Source: an uncultured Planctomycetota bacterium (GTDB lineage Bacteria > Planctomycetota > UBA1135 > GCA-002686595). From it: DNA of 64,000 bases. The DNA is taken from contig CAIYPP010000040.1 of NCBI GenBank assembly GCA_903928115.1, positions 62,001 to 126,000 on the forward strand. The letters are read 5' to 3'. The notes below the pieces were generated by a model. It was not told where the DNA came from. It worked only from the letters and a program-made list of their open reading frames with translations, and searched no databases. A program made the translations under genes and the position numbers. Numbering within the stretch: the first letter of the stretch is position 1; each line of letters opens with the position of its first letter. Shown one piece after another: positions 54,683 through 62,525 of the stretch.

Positions 54683-55708
54683 CTAGAGCTTGTCGACGGC
54701 CGTGATGGCGATGGGAGCCTCGGGCCGCCCCGAGCCGTCCGAGGACTGAGCCGCGGACGCGAGCTGGCGCACGATGTCCATGCCAGCGGTGACCACGCCG
54801 AACACCACGCGCTGCCCGTCGAGGTCATGCCGATCCTTGGTCAGAATCGCGAAGCGGCTGGTAAGGCTCTCCCGGCTCGTAACGCCAACCGCCGCGCTCA
54901 AGCAACCCTCGAAGTGATACAGGCCGGAATCCGAGTAGGGCACCGTCTTGTCCGCCCCGCCCTGCCCCCAAGTCGCCACGTCGTCGCCGCGCGAATTGGG
55001 ATCGCCCGCCTCAACACCCATTTCCGGGTCGATTTTGAAGAACTTGGTGTCCTTATAATAACCATTTGCCGCCTGCTCGCTGAACGCGGCAGCGTGTTGC
55101 GCCGCCTTGTCGGAGTACAGGGTGACCTCGATGTCTCCGAGGCTGGTGCGAATCGTGAACCGAGGCGAGCCCGCGGCCGGCGCAGGGTTCGCGAACAGCT
55201 CGCCATGGCTTGACTCCCAGGCCGCGCGAGCGGCAAGGCCCTTGATCCAAGCATCGGTGAGGCTGCTGGTGTCGCCACCCACACTCCAAGTCTGAGCCAC
55301 CAGCGGGTGGGTGGGATACTCCTGCTTCAGTTGCCGGAGCGCCTCCTCCGCTTCCGCGAACTTGCGCTGGTTCAAGAGGGAGTTCGCTTGGAGCCAACGA
55401 GCCCACGGGCCGGCATCCGAGCCCTTCAGCTCGGTGGCCAGCTCGGCAAAAACAGCAGGTTCCGCCGTGGGAATTCGCTTCGTAACACCCTCCAAGGTGG
55501 AGCGTTCACCGACCTTGTCCCAGCTCTCCGAGCGGCCCTTGGCCTGGGCCTGGGACTGCTGGAAGCGCAGGACCACCCATCCAGCGATCGCGAGGAACGC
55601 GATCAGCCCGTGGATCCAGTACTTCGCGACCAATACGGCAAAACCGGACTTCTCAGCGACGGGCGCGAGGGTCACGGAGGTAGCAGACTTGTGGGCAGGT
55701 GTGGCCAT
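54683..55708 (-). CDS. Membrane-anchored cyclophilin-type peptidyl-prolyl isomerase
   Basis: The 341-residue protein has a cytoplasmic N-terminus (about 1-28), one membrane helix (YWIHGLIAFLAIAGWVVL, about 30-48), and a helical TPR-like region (about 75-135, with NQRKFAEAEEALRQLKQEYP). The C-terminal cyclophilin domain runs from about 183 (FTIRTSLGDIEVTLYSDKAA, then HFEGCLSAA and FAILTKDRHDLDGQRVVFGV). The catalytic Arg and Phe motif FHRxxxxFMxQGG is replaced by DTKFFKIDPEMGVEAGDP, so isomerase activity may be reduced. It should face the periplasm and help fold exported proteins, like a PpiD analogue. Confidence 0.85.
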   Translation of the reverse strand: MATPAHKSATSVTLAPVAEKSGFAVLVAKYWIHGLIAFLAIAGWVVLRFQQSQAQAKGRSESWDKVGERSTLEGVTKRIPTAEPAVFAELATELKGSDAGPWARWLQANSLLNQRKFAEAEEALRQLKQEYPTHPLVAQTWSVGGDTSSLTDAWIKGLAARAAWESSHGELFANPAPAAGSPRFTIRTSLGDIEVTLYSDKAAQHAAAFSEQAANGYYKDTKFFKIDPEMGVEAGDPNSRGDDVATWGQGGADKTVPYSDSGLYHFEGCLSAAVGVTSRESLTSRFAILTKDRHDLDGQRVVFGVVTAGMDIVRQLASAAQSSDGSGRPEAPIAITAVDKL

Positions 55709-55932
55709 CGTGGGACGTGGTGCTTGAAGGGGCGAGGACCTAGACGCGACCGATGGGTGCGCCGAAGGTGACCCGCCTATCGGCTGAGCCTAGCTATCGA
55801 CCGGAGTATAGGGGTACGGCGGGGGCCCACAAAAGGACCGGACTTGGGCCACCGCGGGCTCGAACCGAGGCCCCCTGTTAGCCTTGCGCCCTGCGCCCCG
55901 CTCCTAGGCCCCGCGAACCAGCATCCAGCCCC

Positions 55933-57396
55933 ATGGTCTCTCTCGACGCAGCCTTGCTCTCTGTTCTCACGCTCTTTCCTACCCAAGCCTCGGCGAGCCC
56001 CGAGGCGGCGATCCACTCGCTGGCCCAAGACGACCGCAAGGCCGAGTACGAGAAGCGACTCGCTGCGGCTGAGGGGAGCGCCGAGAAACTCTGGAAGCTC
56101 TATGAGTGGTGCGGCGCGAACGGGATGGAGAAGGACGGTCGCAACGTGCTCCGCAAGATCGTGAAGCTCGATGACGCGGACCGTCGCGCTCATGAGCTCC
56201 TTGGCGAGGTCGAATACGACGGCAAGTGGTTCCCGAGCGAGAAGAAGGTCGAGGAGTACAAGAAGAAGAAGCTGGAGGAAGAAGCCAAGAAGTCGGGCAA
56301 GGTCGTCTACAAGGGCGAGCTCGTCGACCCAGCGGATCTTCCCTACTTGCAAAAAGGCCTGACGAAGACGGAGGACGGCCGCTGGATCAACGCGGAGGAG
56401 CAAAAGAAGCTCGCCGAAGGCTGGGTCAAACAAGACTTCACCTGGGTCGCGCCCGCGGAAGCGCCCAACATCGAGAAGGGGCTTTGGAAGTGCGACGACG
56501 CATGGTTGTCGGAAGCCGACGCCAACAAGTTCCACGCCGATCTGGACAAGTGGTGGAAGATCCCGACCGACCACTTCGTGCTGTACACCACCTGCGATCG
56601 TTCGCTCGCGATGAATGTGCGCGATGAGATCGAGCGCAGCTTCCGCGAAGTGAACCGTGTCTTCGGAAAGACCCCACCCGCTGCGGTGCCCGTGCTGATC
56701 CTGCGCACTGGCGCGCAATACGGCGAGTTCGCAGGCCAGCGCCAGACGGAGCTCCGCGGCTTCTCGTCGCTCCACGGCGCGAGCATCGCGGAGATTTGGG
56801 CGGAGCCGTTCCAAGCCGGCATGACGAGCGCGGGCTTTGGCTACTGGGACGCGTCGAATCCGAAGGACAACTCCTTCGGTCCGACCTTCGTGCGCCACGC
56901 GGCCGCGCAATCCTTGATCGAAGCGATGGATCCGAGCCCGAAGACGCTCACCGCTTTTGCAGCTCAGAAGCAGATCGCGGCACCCGACAAGGATTGGTGG
57001 GCAGAGAAGCAGCTCCCGCAATGGCTGCGCTACGGAACGTGCGCCTATGCCGAGCGCTACATCATCGACTCGCTGGTGAAGGCCGGCGGCGACCCGCTGT
57101 GGATGCGCAAGTGGTCCATCGACAACATCGCGAACAAGGGTGGCATCGATCCCCTCGACACGATCTTGGCCTTCGGGCTCACGTTGGAGGACGTCTCGAA
57201 GTCCGCGAAGCTGATCAACCAGTCAGGCCTCGTGGTGGCGTTCATGCTCGACGGCAAGTGCACGCCCGTCGTGCAGGCGCACCAAGCGTTCAAGGACGCC
57301 TTCAAGAACGGCAAGGATCTCAAGGCTTCCATCAAGGGCCTTGAAGACGCGCTGCGTAAGAACGAAGGCGAGCTGCGTAAGTTCGCAGGCATCTGA
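55933..57396 (+). CDS. Secreted DUF1570-like protein with a degenerate metallopeptidase motif
   Basis: The 487-residue protein has a signal-peptide-like N-terminus (about 1-22, ending QASAS). A charged helical region follows, with the repeated words YDGKWFPSEKKVEE, TEDGRWINAEEQ and KCDDAWLSEADAN. From about residue 208 it looks like planctomycete DUF1570 proteins: WKIPTDHFVLYTTCDRS, then a helix ending in NRVFG, and WLRYGTCAYAERYI (the usual W-x-x-E-G-x-A-x-Y). Where those proteins have H-E-x-x-H, this one has VRHAAAQSLIEA, so the zinc site is lost. It is probably a binding or structural protein. The next gene follows after 53 bases. Confidence 0.7.
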   Translation: MVSLDAALLSVLTLFPTQASASPEAAIHSLAQDDRKAEYEKRLAAAEGSAEKLWKLYEWCGANGMEKDGRNVLRKIVKLDDADRRAHELLGEVEYDGKWFPSEKKVEEYKKKKLEEEAKKSGKVVYKGELVDPADLPYLQKGLTKTEDGRWINAEEQKKLAEGWVKQDFTWVAPAEAPNIEKGLWKCDDAWLSEADANKFHADLDKWWKIPTDHFVLYTTCDRSLAMNVRDEIERSFREVNRVFGKTPPAAVPVLILRTGAQYGEFAGQRQTELRGFSSLHGASIAEIWAEPFQAGMTSAGFGYWDASNPKDNSFGPTFVRHAAAQSLIEAMDPSPKTLTAFAAQKQIAAPDKDWWAEKQLPQWLRYGTCAYAERYIIDSLVKAGGDPLWMRKWSIDNIANKGGIDPLDTILAFGLTLEDVSKSAKLINQSGLVVAFMLDGKCTPVVQAHQAFKDAFKNGKDLKASIKGLEDALRKNEGELRKFAGI

Positions 57397-57449
57397 GCTT
57401 CGCAGCGCGAAGCCACATCTCAGCGCGAGCGCTCCCTCGGGCTTTCGAC

Positions 57450-59798
57450 ATGTTTTCCGCGTCGATCCTTTTGCTGGCTCAAGGCCTCCCGACGTCGGAG
57501 CCGCTCGCGCTGCACCCGCGCGCCCCGCACTTGCTCATCGAAGTGCCCGACATGGGCCGCATGCTCGACGCCTATCCACAGGCACCGGCGATGAGGCTTG
57601 TGCAAGACGAGCAAGCACAGCGTGCGTTCTCGGGCTTGAGCTCACAGTTGAACGTCGACATGAGCGCGAGCTTGTCTGCCGCGCTCTCGAGCCTCGGTTT
57701 CACACTTCCCGATGACGACTCGACGCTCGTGGATCTCGCTCGGCGTGCCACGCGCGTTTCGCTGTCGTACGCAACGCACGAGAGCGAAGCGGGCGAGCTG
57801 GCGCGAGAGCTGAAGCGGGTCCGCGAAGCGCAGCTCGAGGCGCTCGACATCGAAGAGGCGCTCGAAGGACACGCCGAGCTTGGCGAGGTGGAACTTCCCG
57901 AGGCGCTGCGGCTCGATCCGTGGCAGCAACCCTACGTACTTACCCACGACGGACGCTGGCTCGCACGCAGCCTCGGTTCCGACGCAGAGATTGGGGGACA
58001 GGGCTCGGCCCAAGACATCGGCGCTGAACTCGACGTCGAGAGTTGGCTGGAGAACGAGAGCGAGCGTCGACGCACGCTCTTGCTCGTAGCTGACTTCATC
58101 GATGATCCCACCGCAGCCGACTCGGCACAGATGCTGCTCGACAGCATGGGCGCCGAATCGGTGGGGGAGCCCAAGCCGTTCGCGCTTGCAGGTCGGCTCG
58201 GTGACCTGCGTGTGTTTGCAGCCAAGAAGCTCGATTCGACGTCGGCATGGATGTGGCGCGAAGGCCGTCGCGTTGTCGTCGGGCTCGGCGCCGCTCACGC
58301 GGAGGATGTCGCTCGTCGGTGCGAAGGAGCCGCAAGTCACTTCGCATCGCACGACGGTTGGCCGGAGCTCTCAAAGCTCGCGACAACCCAAGGCGTCACG
58401 GTGATTCGTGGCGCCATCGACACGGACTGGATGGCCGAGCTCGTCTCGAGCGCCATCGATCTTGGCGTCGCGACCTCGAGCGAGCCGCAGTTCTCCACGC
58501 CAACCCCGACCGTGTTCTCGATGAACTTGGTGGGAGATCGCTTCCACACGGACATGGTGCGACCTGCGTCGACAACATCGAGTTGGTGGAGAGCGCTCGG
58601 AGCAGCCGCGCCGGATCCAAAGGCATGGGCGCTCATGCCGAAGGACGCGGCTGGATCCATGGTGGCGCGCGTGGACGCCAACGTGCTCGAGCAGCAGTTG
58701 CGTGCGCTCGTCGGTTTGGAAGGCGAAGGCGCGGCGCGTCTCGCCGCTCTCGAACAAGAGCTCGGCTTCAGCCTGAGTCGCGATGTCTTCGGCAGCATCG
58801 AAGGCAACCTCTCGCTCTTCGTGATGCCGATCGCTTCGATTGGGCTACCCAACGCTGTAGCCGTGGTCGACCTCAAGGACACCGCAGCGTTCGAGCGCGG
58901 GATGCAGGGACTTGCTCAGGCCTTCGCCAAGAACACCGACGGCCGCATGCAGCTGCGCACGGCGCGCTATCGCGAGATGCCGATGTGGACGTTCGAGCTC
59001 GAGCAAGCGGAGTCGAGCGCGCTTCCCTTCGAGATCTCGCCAACGATCGCGATCGCGGGTTCGCGCGCGATCCTCACGACCACCGCGCTCTTCGCGAAGC
59101 GCGAGATCAAGCGAGTGCTCGGCGAGGGCGAGGATGCAGCCAGCGCCAACCTTGGTGCGGAGCCCCTGCCCGAGGGCGTCACGATGTCGGGCTCGATGGA
59201 TTGGCCGACGATGATCGCGAGCTTCTACAAGTCCCTGCGCGGAGCTGCGACCTTGGCGGGCAGCTTCGCGGACTTGCCGATCGATCTCGGCGCGCTGACG
59301 GCGGGCTTGCCGAACGAACCCGAGGTGTTCACGCGCTTCTTTGGTGTCACGCGCATGTGGGGGCGCCCGCTCGGGGATCGATACCACGTGCACATGGAGT
59401 CTTCCTTCGGCCCCGAGACATGGATGGGACTCGTCGGCTTCGGGGCCGCCGCCGTGCAGTCGATGTCGACCTCGAAACCAGCGCCTCCTCCGAAGGAGGC
59501 GCCGGTGGAATCGGCACCGCCGCGGGGAGATCCCACCGCGATCACTCGCGAAGCGCTCGATCGCGTCGCCACACGCCTGCTTGTCTTCCAGCTCGACCGA
59601 GGCACCTATCCGGATGCGTTGAAGGAGCTTGCAGAGCCTTCCCCCAACTATCCGGAGGGCTATCTCGATGGACAGCCGCTGCCGAGCGATGGGTGGGGGC
59701 GGGCTCTCTCCTACCGACGGGCGTCGGACGGCGAGTACAAGCTCTGGTCCGTCGGACCCGACGGAGTCGATGGGACCGCGGACGATGTCGCGCCTTGA
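57450..59798 (+). CDS. Large exported protein with DUF3352-like region and GspG-like C-terminal tail
   Basis: The 782-residue product has only a weak signal peptide (MFSASILLLAQGLP). The body has repeated units of about 150-200 residues with strands and helices and acidic turns (SLFVMPIASIGLPNAVAVVD, then TARYREMPMWTFELEQAE), which recalls DUF3352 proteins. After a Pro-rich linker (about 675-695) the last ~90 residues match the C-terminal part of major pseudopilins: LLVFQLDRGTYPDALKEL, GWGRALSYRR, and YKLWSVGPDGVDGTADD, with the calcium-binding acidic end. It has no pilin N-terminus, so it is not a pilin. Function unknown; export is likely. Confidence 0.7.
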   Translation: MFSASILLLAQGLPTSEPLALHPRAPHLLIEVPDMGRMLDAYPQAPAMRLVQDEQAQRAFSGLSSQLNVDMSASLSAALSSLGFTLPDDDSTLVDLARRATRVSLSYATHESEAGELARELKRVREAQLEALDIEEALEGHAELGEVELPEALRLDPWQQPYVLTHDGRWLARSLGSDAEIGGQGSAQDIGAELDVESWLENESERRRTLLLVADFIDDPTAADSAQMLLDSMGAESVGEPKPFALAGRLGDLRVFAAKKLDSTSAWMWREGRRVVVGLGAAHAEDVARRCEGAASHFASHDGWPELSKLATTQGVTVIRGAIDTDWMAELVSSAIDLGVATSSEPQFSTPTPTVFSMNLVGDRFHTDMVRPASTTSSWWRALGAAAPDPKAWALMPKDAAGSMVARVDANVLEQQLRALVGLEGEGAARLAALEQELGFSLSRDVFGSIEGNLSLFVMPIASIGLPNAVAVVDLKDTAAFERGMQGLAQAFAKNTDGRMQLRTARYREMPMWTFELEQAESSALPFEISPTIAIAGSRAILTTTALFAKREIKRVLGEGEDAASANLGAEPLPEGVTMSGSMDWPTMIASFYKSLRGAATLAGSFADLPIDLGALTAGLPNEPEVFTRFFGVTRMWGRPLGDRYHVHMESSFGPETWMGLVGFGAAAVQSMSTSKPAPPPKEAPVESAPPRGDPTAITREALDRVATRLLVFQLDRGTYPDALKELAEPSPNYPEGYLDGQPLPSDGWGRALSYRRASDGEYKLWSVGPDGVDGTADDVAP

Positions 59799-59864
59799 AC
59801 CCTGCCGTGTCGTGATGCGCTGGGCCGTGCCGACCATGCCGCGCAAGCTCTGCGAGGTCGCGCC

Positions 59865-60551
59865 ATGAATGCGCATCGCGCCTTCAAGCGCGCGCGGCGC
59901 CGTGTGGGTGGTGCGATGCTGCGTCTCTGCGGCCCGCAGGCTCTCACGTGGCTCTCCGGGACGTGGACATACGACATCGCCGGTCTCGAGCACCTCGATC
60001 GCGAGCTCGAGCGCAAGGGCGCGCTGATCGCGATGTGGCACGGACGCATGGTCGTTCCGGTGCATCCGTTTCGGGATCGCGGCTGGCATGTGCTCGTGAG
60101 CCCGAGCGAAGACGGCGACCTCTCCGAAGGAATGCTGCACCGCTTCGGATTCAAGGTCGTTCGGGGTTCGTCCAGCCGAGGCGGGGCTCGCGCGCTGCGC
60201 GAGCTGCTCGGCGTTCTCGATGCCGGAGGAGTGGTTGCGATAACGCCCGACGGTCCGCGCGGCCCGATGCACCATGTCAACCTCGGCCTCGCGTGGATGG
60301 CGCGTGCAACTGGCCGCTCGGTGCTGCCGTTTGGTTGCGTCGCCGATCGCGCCTGGCGGCTCTCGAGCTGGGATCGATTCACGCTTCCCAAGCCCAAGGC
60401 GCGCGTGGCGCTCACCTACGGCCCCGCAGTTGCCGTCTCTCGCGAAGGCGGCGATGCGGAGCTGGAGCGCGCGGCGAGCGCGATTCGCGAGGGACTGTTC
60501 GCCGCGGAGCGCGCGGGCTTCGCGCGGCTCGGCGTGGAGCCGGATTCTTGA
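59865..60551 (+). CDS. DUF374 lysophospholipid/lipid A acyltransferase-like protein
   Basis: The 228-residue protein matches DUF374: LIAMWHGRMVVPVHPFRDR with the H-x-x-x-x-D-like start, LVSPSEDGDLSEGML, VVRGSSSRGGARALREL, and AITPDGPRGPMHHVNLG. The family is related to LPxB/lysophosphatidate acyltransferases and is often near Kdo or lipid A genes; the substrate here is unknown. There is one possible membrane-associated stretch near the N-terminus. It overlaps the following DUF72 gene by 4 bases (TTGA). Confidence 0.85.
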   Translation: MNAHRAFKRARRRVGGAMLRLCGPQALTWLSGTWTYDIAGLEHLDRELERKGALIAMWHGRMVVPVHPFRDRGWHVLVSPSEDGDLSEGMLHRFGFKVVRGSSSRGGARALRELLGVLDAGGVVAITPDGPRGPMHHVNLGLAWMARATGRSVLPFGCVADRAWRLSSWDRFTLPKPKARVALTYGPAVAVSREGGDAELERAASAIREGLFAAERAGFARLGVEPDS

Positions 60552-61426
60552 TCCGCACCGGCACAGCGGGCTGGTCCTACGCCGACTGGGAAGGCGTGGT
60601 GTATCCGCGCCACAAGGGCCCGTCGTTTCACCCGCTGCGCTATCTCTCGCACTACATCGAATGCGTGGAGGTCAACAGCACGTTTTACGCGCATCCGGCC
60701 CGCGACGTCGTCGCGGGCTGGTCGCGCGTGCTCGCAGGGCGGCCGAACTTCGTGATCACGGCGAAGGTCCACAAGGACTTCACTCACGCCGAGTCGCTCG
60801 CCGCGGATGCGGAGGTCGCCGCGCGTTCGTTTCTCGCGGCGCTCGAGCCGATCCTGACCTCGCAGCGACTCCGCGCGCTGCTCGCGCAGTTCCCGGTGAC
60901 ATTCCAGTACGGAGCGAGCGAGCTGCGGCGGCTTTCGCGCTTGCACGCGCTGTTCGGGTCGCTTCCTCTCGTGCTCGAGCTGCGCCACGCTAGCTGGTTC
61001 CAACCGCCGGCACTCAACGCCATCCGCGGCTTGGGATGTTCGCTCGCCCACATCGATCTCCCAGCTGCCTGGAATCATCCACCCACGTGGTTTCCTCCCG
61101 TCGGGGGCATCGGCTACCTGCGACTCCACGGCAGAAACAAGGCCGCTTGGTTTGATCCTCGTGCAGGTCGCGACCAGAAGTACGACTACCTCTACACCGA
61201 AGCGGAGGTGGGGGAGATCGCTGCGCGCACGCAGCGGATCGCGAAAGAGCACGACGAGACGTTCGTCATCACGAACAACCACTTCACAGGCAAGGCGCTC
61301 GTCAACGCGCTGCAGCTGATCGCACGGCTTCGAGGCCAACCCACACTCGCGCCCGCCGAACTCGCACACGTCTATCCCGAGCTGTCGCGCTGCACGCGCC
61401 ACGGTGGCCAGCAGGAGCTGTTCTGA
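60548..61426 (+). CDS. DUF72 family protein (YecE-like)
   Basis: The 292-residue protein starts IRTGTAGWSYADWEGVVYP, then CVEVNSTFYAHPARDVVAGW, FVITAKVHKDFTHAESLA, LPLVLELRHASWF, GIGYLRLHGRN, and VITNNHFTGKALVNALQL, the full DUF72 motif series on a TIM barrel. The biochemical role of this family is not established. The start is TTG 60548, which overlaps the DUF374 stop. It is cytoplasmic. Confidence 0.9.
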   Translation: MIRTGTAGWSYADWEGVVYPRHKGPSFHPLRYLSHYIECVEVNSTFYAHPARDVVAGWSRVLAGRPNFVITAKVHKDFTHAESLAADAEVAARSFLAALEPILTSQRLRALLAQFPVTFQYGASELRRLSRLHALFGSLPLVLELRHASWFQPPALNAIRGLGCSLAHIDLPAAWNHPPTWFPPVGGIGYLRLHGRNKAAWFDPRAGRDQKYDYLYTEAEVGEIAARTQRIAKEHDETFVITNNHFTGKALVNALQLIARLRGQPTLAPAELAHVYPELSRCTRHGGQQELF

Positions 61427-61466
61427 GCTCGGCGGCGCCTTGCTCCAGACTGCTGTCGGCGCTCGA

Positions 61467-62525
61467 ATGAACGCCATGGTATCGGTGTGCCGCAAGCTGG
61501 CCGTGATGGCGATCGCGAGCTTCGTGATCCTCTTGCTTGCGGAGCTTGTCGCGCGCGCAGCCGAGCCGGGCGAGTTCCGCTGGTACGACATGTCGCCGTA
61601 CGAAAAGGTCGCCAACCTTCCGCACGTCCACCGACGGAGGGCGCGCGTGCAATGGGACGGCTCGTACTACGAAATCAACACGCGTGGCTGGCGCGGACCG
61701 GAGTTCGAGCCGAGCTATGCGTCCGACGAGCTGCGCGTGGTCGCGATTGGAGATTCGTGCACCTTTGGGAAGGCGGTCGAGGAGGCGGATAGCTGGCCTC
61801 GACAGCTCGAGCGCGAACTGCAGAGCCGTTTGGGGGCTGCGCGACGCGTGCGGGTCGCGAACTTGGGCGTGAACGGCTACTCGTCGCGGGACTACCTCGA
61901 GATCCTCAAGACGCAGGCGATCGAGGTCAAGCCGCATGTAGTCGTCGTCGGCTACTGCCTCAACGACTTTCCCAACGCGCTCAAGCAGGTCGACGCCGCA
62001 GTGTTTCAAGGCAAGGAAAGCCTCCGAGCGCAGCTCTCCTGGGACATGCGCGAGCAGCTCGGTCGACTGGCGTTGTTCCGCTGGTTGCGCGCGAGCTACT
62101 ACGAGTTTCGCCGCAGCGAAGACCTCGCCCAAGTCGAGCTTCTCGCCTCGCGCGTCGTCGGCGACGCGGCGAACGCGACAGCTGGGATGGATGCGGAGCG
62201 ACAGCGCGCGGAGGAAATGCGAGCAGTCTGCACCGGCGCCGGAGCCGAGCTCGTGACGATGCTCTTTCCCTACGAGAGTCAGGTGTACTTGGATACGGCG
62301 GTCGCGGGCCCCGGTCCGAAGCTGAAGGCGACGATGGAGTCCATCGACGTGCCGTTCCTCGACCTCGCCAGCGTGTTTCGCGAGTCGCTGTCGACGAACG
62401 GAGAGTCGCAGCGCCTGTTCGTGCGCGGAGATCGCTATCACCCCAACGCCGAGGGCTACGCACTCGTGGCGCGCAGTGTCGCCGCGCAGATTCTCGCGCG
62501 CGTTGCCGCGGACGAAGGGCGCTGA
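61467..62525 (+). CDS. Membrane-anchored SGNH/GDSL hydrolase
   Basis: The 352-residue protein has one N-terminal membrane helix (LAVMAIASFVILLLAEL, about 10-26) and then block I VAIGDSCTFGKAV (catalytic Ser in GDS), ANLGVNGYSSRDYLEIL (Gly block), VVVGYCLNDFP (Asn block), and block V DRYHPNAEGYALV (Asp-His). This is a complete SGNH esterase set. Relatives act on acylated polysaccharides or lipids. I take ATG 61467, close to the membrane helix. Its TGA overlaps the ATG of the next glycosyltransferase, so it may modify that enzyme's product. Confidence 0.85.
   Translation: MNAMVSVCRKLAVMAIASFVILLLAELVARAAEPGEFRWYDMSPYEKVANLPHVHRRRARVQWDGSYYEINTRGWRGPEFEPSYASDELRVVAIGDSCTFGKAVEEADSWPRQLERELQSRLGAARRVRVANLGVNGYSSRDYLEILKTQAIEVKPHVVVVGYCLNDFPNALKQVDAAVFQGKESLRAQLSWDMREQLGRLALFRWLRASYYEFRRSEDLAQVELLASRVVGDAANATAGMDAERQRAEEMRAVCTGAGAELVTMLFPYESQVYLDTAVAGPGPKLKATMESIDVPFLDLASVFRESLSTNGESQRLFVRGDRYHPNAEGYALVARSVAAQILARVAADEGR

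Noticed and set aside
55860-55910. tRNA-like T-arm (GGTTCGAGCC on the minus strand) before the DUF1570-like gene
   Set aside because: One mismatch in the T stem, no matching 7-base acceptor stem, and no D or anticodon arm upstream at the right distance.
57572-57580. DnaA-box-like CTATCCACA
   Set aside because: It lies inside a coding gene, alone, far from dnaA, and one match is expected by chance.
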